A DNA stretch of 64,000 nt from Trichoplusia ni (lineage: Eukaryota; Arthropoda; Insecta; Lepidoptera; Noctuidae): the NCBI RefSeq assembly GCF_003590095.1, contig NC_039481.1, forward strand, positions 5,952,001 through 6,016,000. The letters run 5' to 3'. The notes beneath the pieces are model-generated. The model saw only the letters and a program-made list of their open reading frames with translations. It made no database searches and was not told the origin of the DNA. A program made the position numbers and the translations under genes. This document shows positions 62,801 to 64,000 of the stretch, piece after piece. Positions within the stretch are counted from its first letter, which is position 1; every line of letters starts with the position of its first letter.

Positions 62801-63621
62801 TCTGGTGTTTTGCGACATTCAATTGTAGTAAATCTGTAGCCCTAACAAATTTGAAGGCGTAATCTAGTTTGTACACTTGTTTTTTTCACTGCTTATCAGC
62901 TTGTAAGTAAATAATTTGCGCCTTATCACTGATCTAAGATAAAATATCAATATCAAGGATTATGAGAACAGTGAGTGAGTGAGGCACATAGGACATCCAG
63001 AAATTAAAAATAAATTAGTTTTGCATGATGAAAAGGATCTACAGTCTAAGACAAGAACATTTCAACACAGCCTATGCTTGATTTTGTTAGGAATCGTGAA
63101 TAGTAAGTAGGCACAGATGAAAAGATTAGGATGATGTGTCCAAAGAGAAAATATCGAGGGTCGATGATAATCAATGACTGAGCAGTATTGAACAGTTGTT
63201 GAACGTGAATAATTCCAGTTCTCAGCGGGTTTGGTGCCGCATAATTTGCACATCATGTAAACAGCATTCGTGGATATGATATATTATGATATTAAAGTAA
63301 GGTGCTTCGATTCTTATTACGGACTACTTAAAACAGGACCTTTTTCAAACTTACTAAAAAAACAAAGTAAATTAATATTTAAATCATCGTTATTATAGAT
63401 TTCGCAGTAAAATAACCTTATTAAAATAATGGCAAATATTTTCCTCATTCTACAATCTACATATCGGGTACAAATAAGATTCGGGGTTTTAATAGGCGAA
63501 TAGAGATAGTTTAAGTTAAGTGCCTAGTTCATTACTCACCTAAATCAGTGGATATCGGCTTCCCAACGGTTGACGCAGCCGCCGCCAAGCCACACAACAT
63601 CAATACCAGTAATAATTTCAT
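59872..63621 (-). CDS. Secreted JHBP/takeout-family protein lacking cysteines (6 exons)
   Basis: Exons 5'-3': 63540-63621, 62370-62541, 61678-61808, 61024-61087, 60643-60760, 59872-60093. GT-AG phases all close, giving 262 aa. Residues 1-16 are a signal peptide (MKLLLVLMLCGLAAAA). The rest follows the JHBP (PF06585) pattern: a beta-rich N-terminal half, the hallmark LTGDFFTAIPLYGKGDA at about 133-149, then VQGKLYLKQSDDGKS, and a helical C-terminal end with NPFLDQLDTW. These extracellular TULIP-fold proteins carry juvenile hormone or other hydrophobic ligands. The conserved N-terminal disulfide cysteines of JHBP and takeout are absent; the only Cys is in the signal peptide. An acceptor directly before the ATG (63623-63625) implies a 5' non-coding exon beyond the visible part. 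Ligand and exact subfamily are unknown. Confidence 0.85.
60226..60508. repeat. Probable short inserted element in a JHBP-like intron
   Basis: A distinct block rich in GGGCCC motifs inside the last intron of the JHBP-like gene. Its ends, GCATATGCCGGGCCG and (reversed) GTATGCCCAGTGCCG, resemble each other as imperfect inverted repeats. The GGGCCCCTAGGCACTG region resembles a dispersed lepidopteran repeat. There is no coding. Class uncertain; possibly MITE-like. Confidence 0.4.
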
Positions 63622-63625
63622 TCTG

Positions 63626-64000
63626 CAACAAAATAATCATTCTTATAATGGTTGGCGTAAATAATGATAATCATTAAATCTCTATGTCACTCTAATGTTG
63701 ATCGTATCGTTTCGTAAATTATTATTGTATACTTTTGTATTACATCTGTTCAATCATTTGCTCAGGAGCTGACAATGCTAGATGATAATGTTTTTTGGAT
63801 AATCATAATTTTTGCTTTACTAAAATATCCTTAATGAATGTGCAAATAGTAGATTGGTGACATTCTCTCCTCGTTATAGTTCGATTAAGTGTTAGTTGAA
63901 ATTACTAAATAAGTATAGTAAGTACGCGTCGGTCAAGGTATTAAAAAGCGGAATAGTATTCGTTACTAAAGCACGTCACAGTTTAGTTGCTTATATTATC
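63626..64000 (-). other. Upstream region of the JHBP-like gene
   Basis: AT-rich. It begins at the acceptor of the first coding exon, so it should be intron and perhaps contain or lead to a 5' non-coding exon off the right edge. I find no clear donor or promoter within it. Confidence 0.4.

Overview
This window is nuclear genomic DNA from a moth or butterfly (Lepidoptera). The signs are intron-rich genes with GT-AG junctions, an AT-rich background, insect-type start contexts, and dispersed repeats typical of lepidopterans: tRNA-derived SINEs, non-autonomous Helitrons ending TC...CTAG, and LINE 3' tails with (TGA)n. I cannot name the species.

Layout. 1-21,155 holds no gene I can support. It is AT-rich DNA dotted with short GC-rich islands and repeat relics. 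21,156-41,250 (+) is a complete 24-exon full ABC transporter of the ABCB1/P-glycoprotein (MDR) type, about 1,300 aa, and every exon phase closes. 41,280-46,500 is intergenic, with a well-preserved Helitron, LINE and Helitron fragments and one GC-rich block. 46,550-54,488 (-) is a complete 13-exon DEAD-box RNA helicase of the Belle/DDX3/Ded1 family, 734 aa. 56,319-56,558 (+) is a short proline/arginine repeat ORF. 58,652-58,909 (+) is a single-exon small secreted protein. 59,872-63,621 (-) is a six-exon secreted protein of the JHBP/takeout family, 262 aa, with no cysteine in the mature chain.

The three large genes are independent eukaryotic units, not an operon. ABCB1 should pump hydrophobic compounds across the plasma membrane. 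Belle should remodel mRNPs and promote translation initiation. The JHBP-like protein should carry a hydrophobic ligand outside the cell. The ABCB1 and belle 3' ends converge on about 5.7 kb of repeat-rich DNA. Belle and the proline/arginine ORF diverge from about 1.8 kb.

I found no convincing new multi-gene system. The least explained items are the proline/arginine 9-residue repeat ORF, the orphan secreted protein, the overlapping upstream ORF on ABCB1, a perfect 19-bp inverted repeat in ABCB1 intron 2, and the run of GC-rich islands in the gene-free left third.
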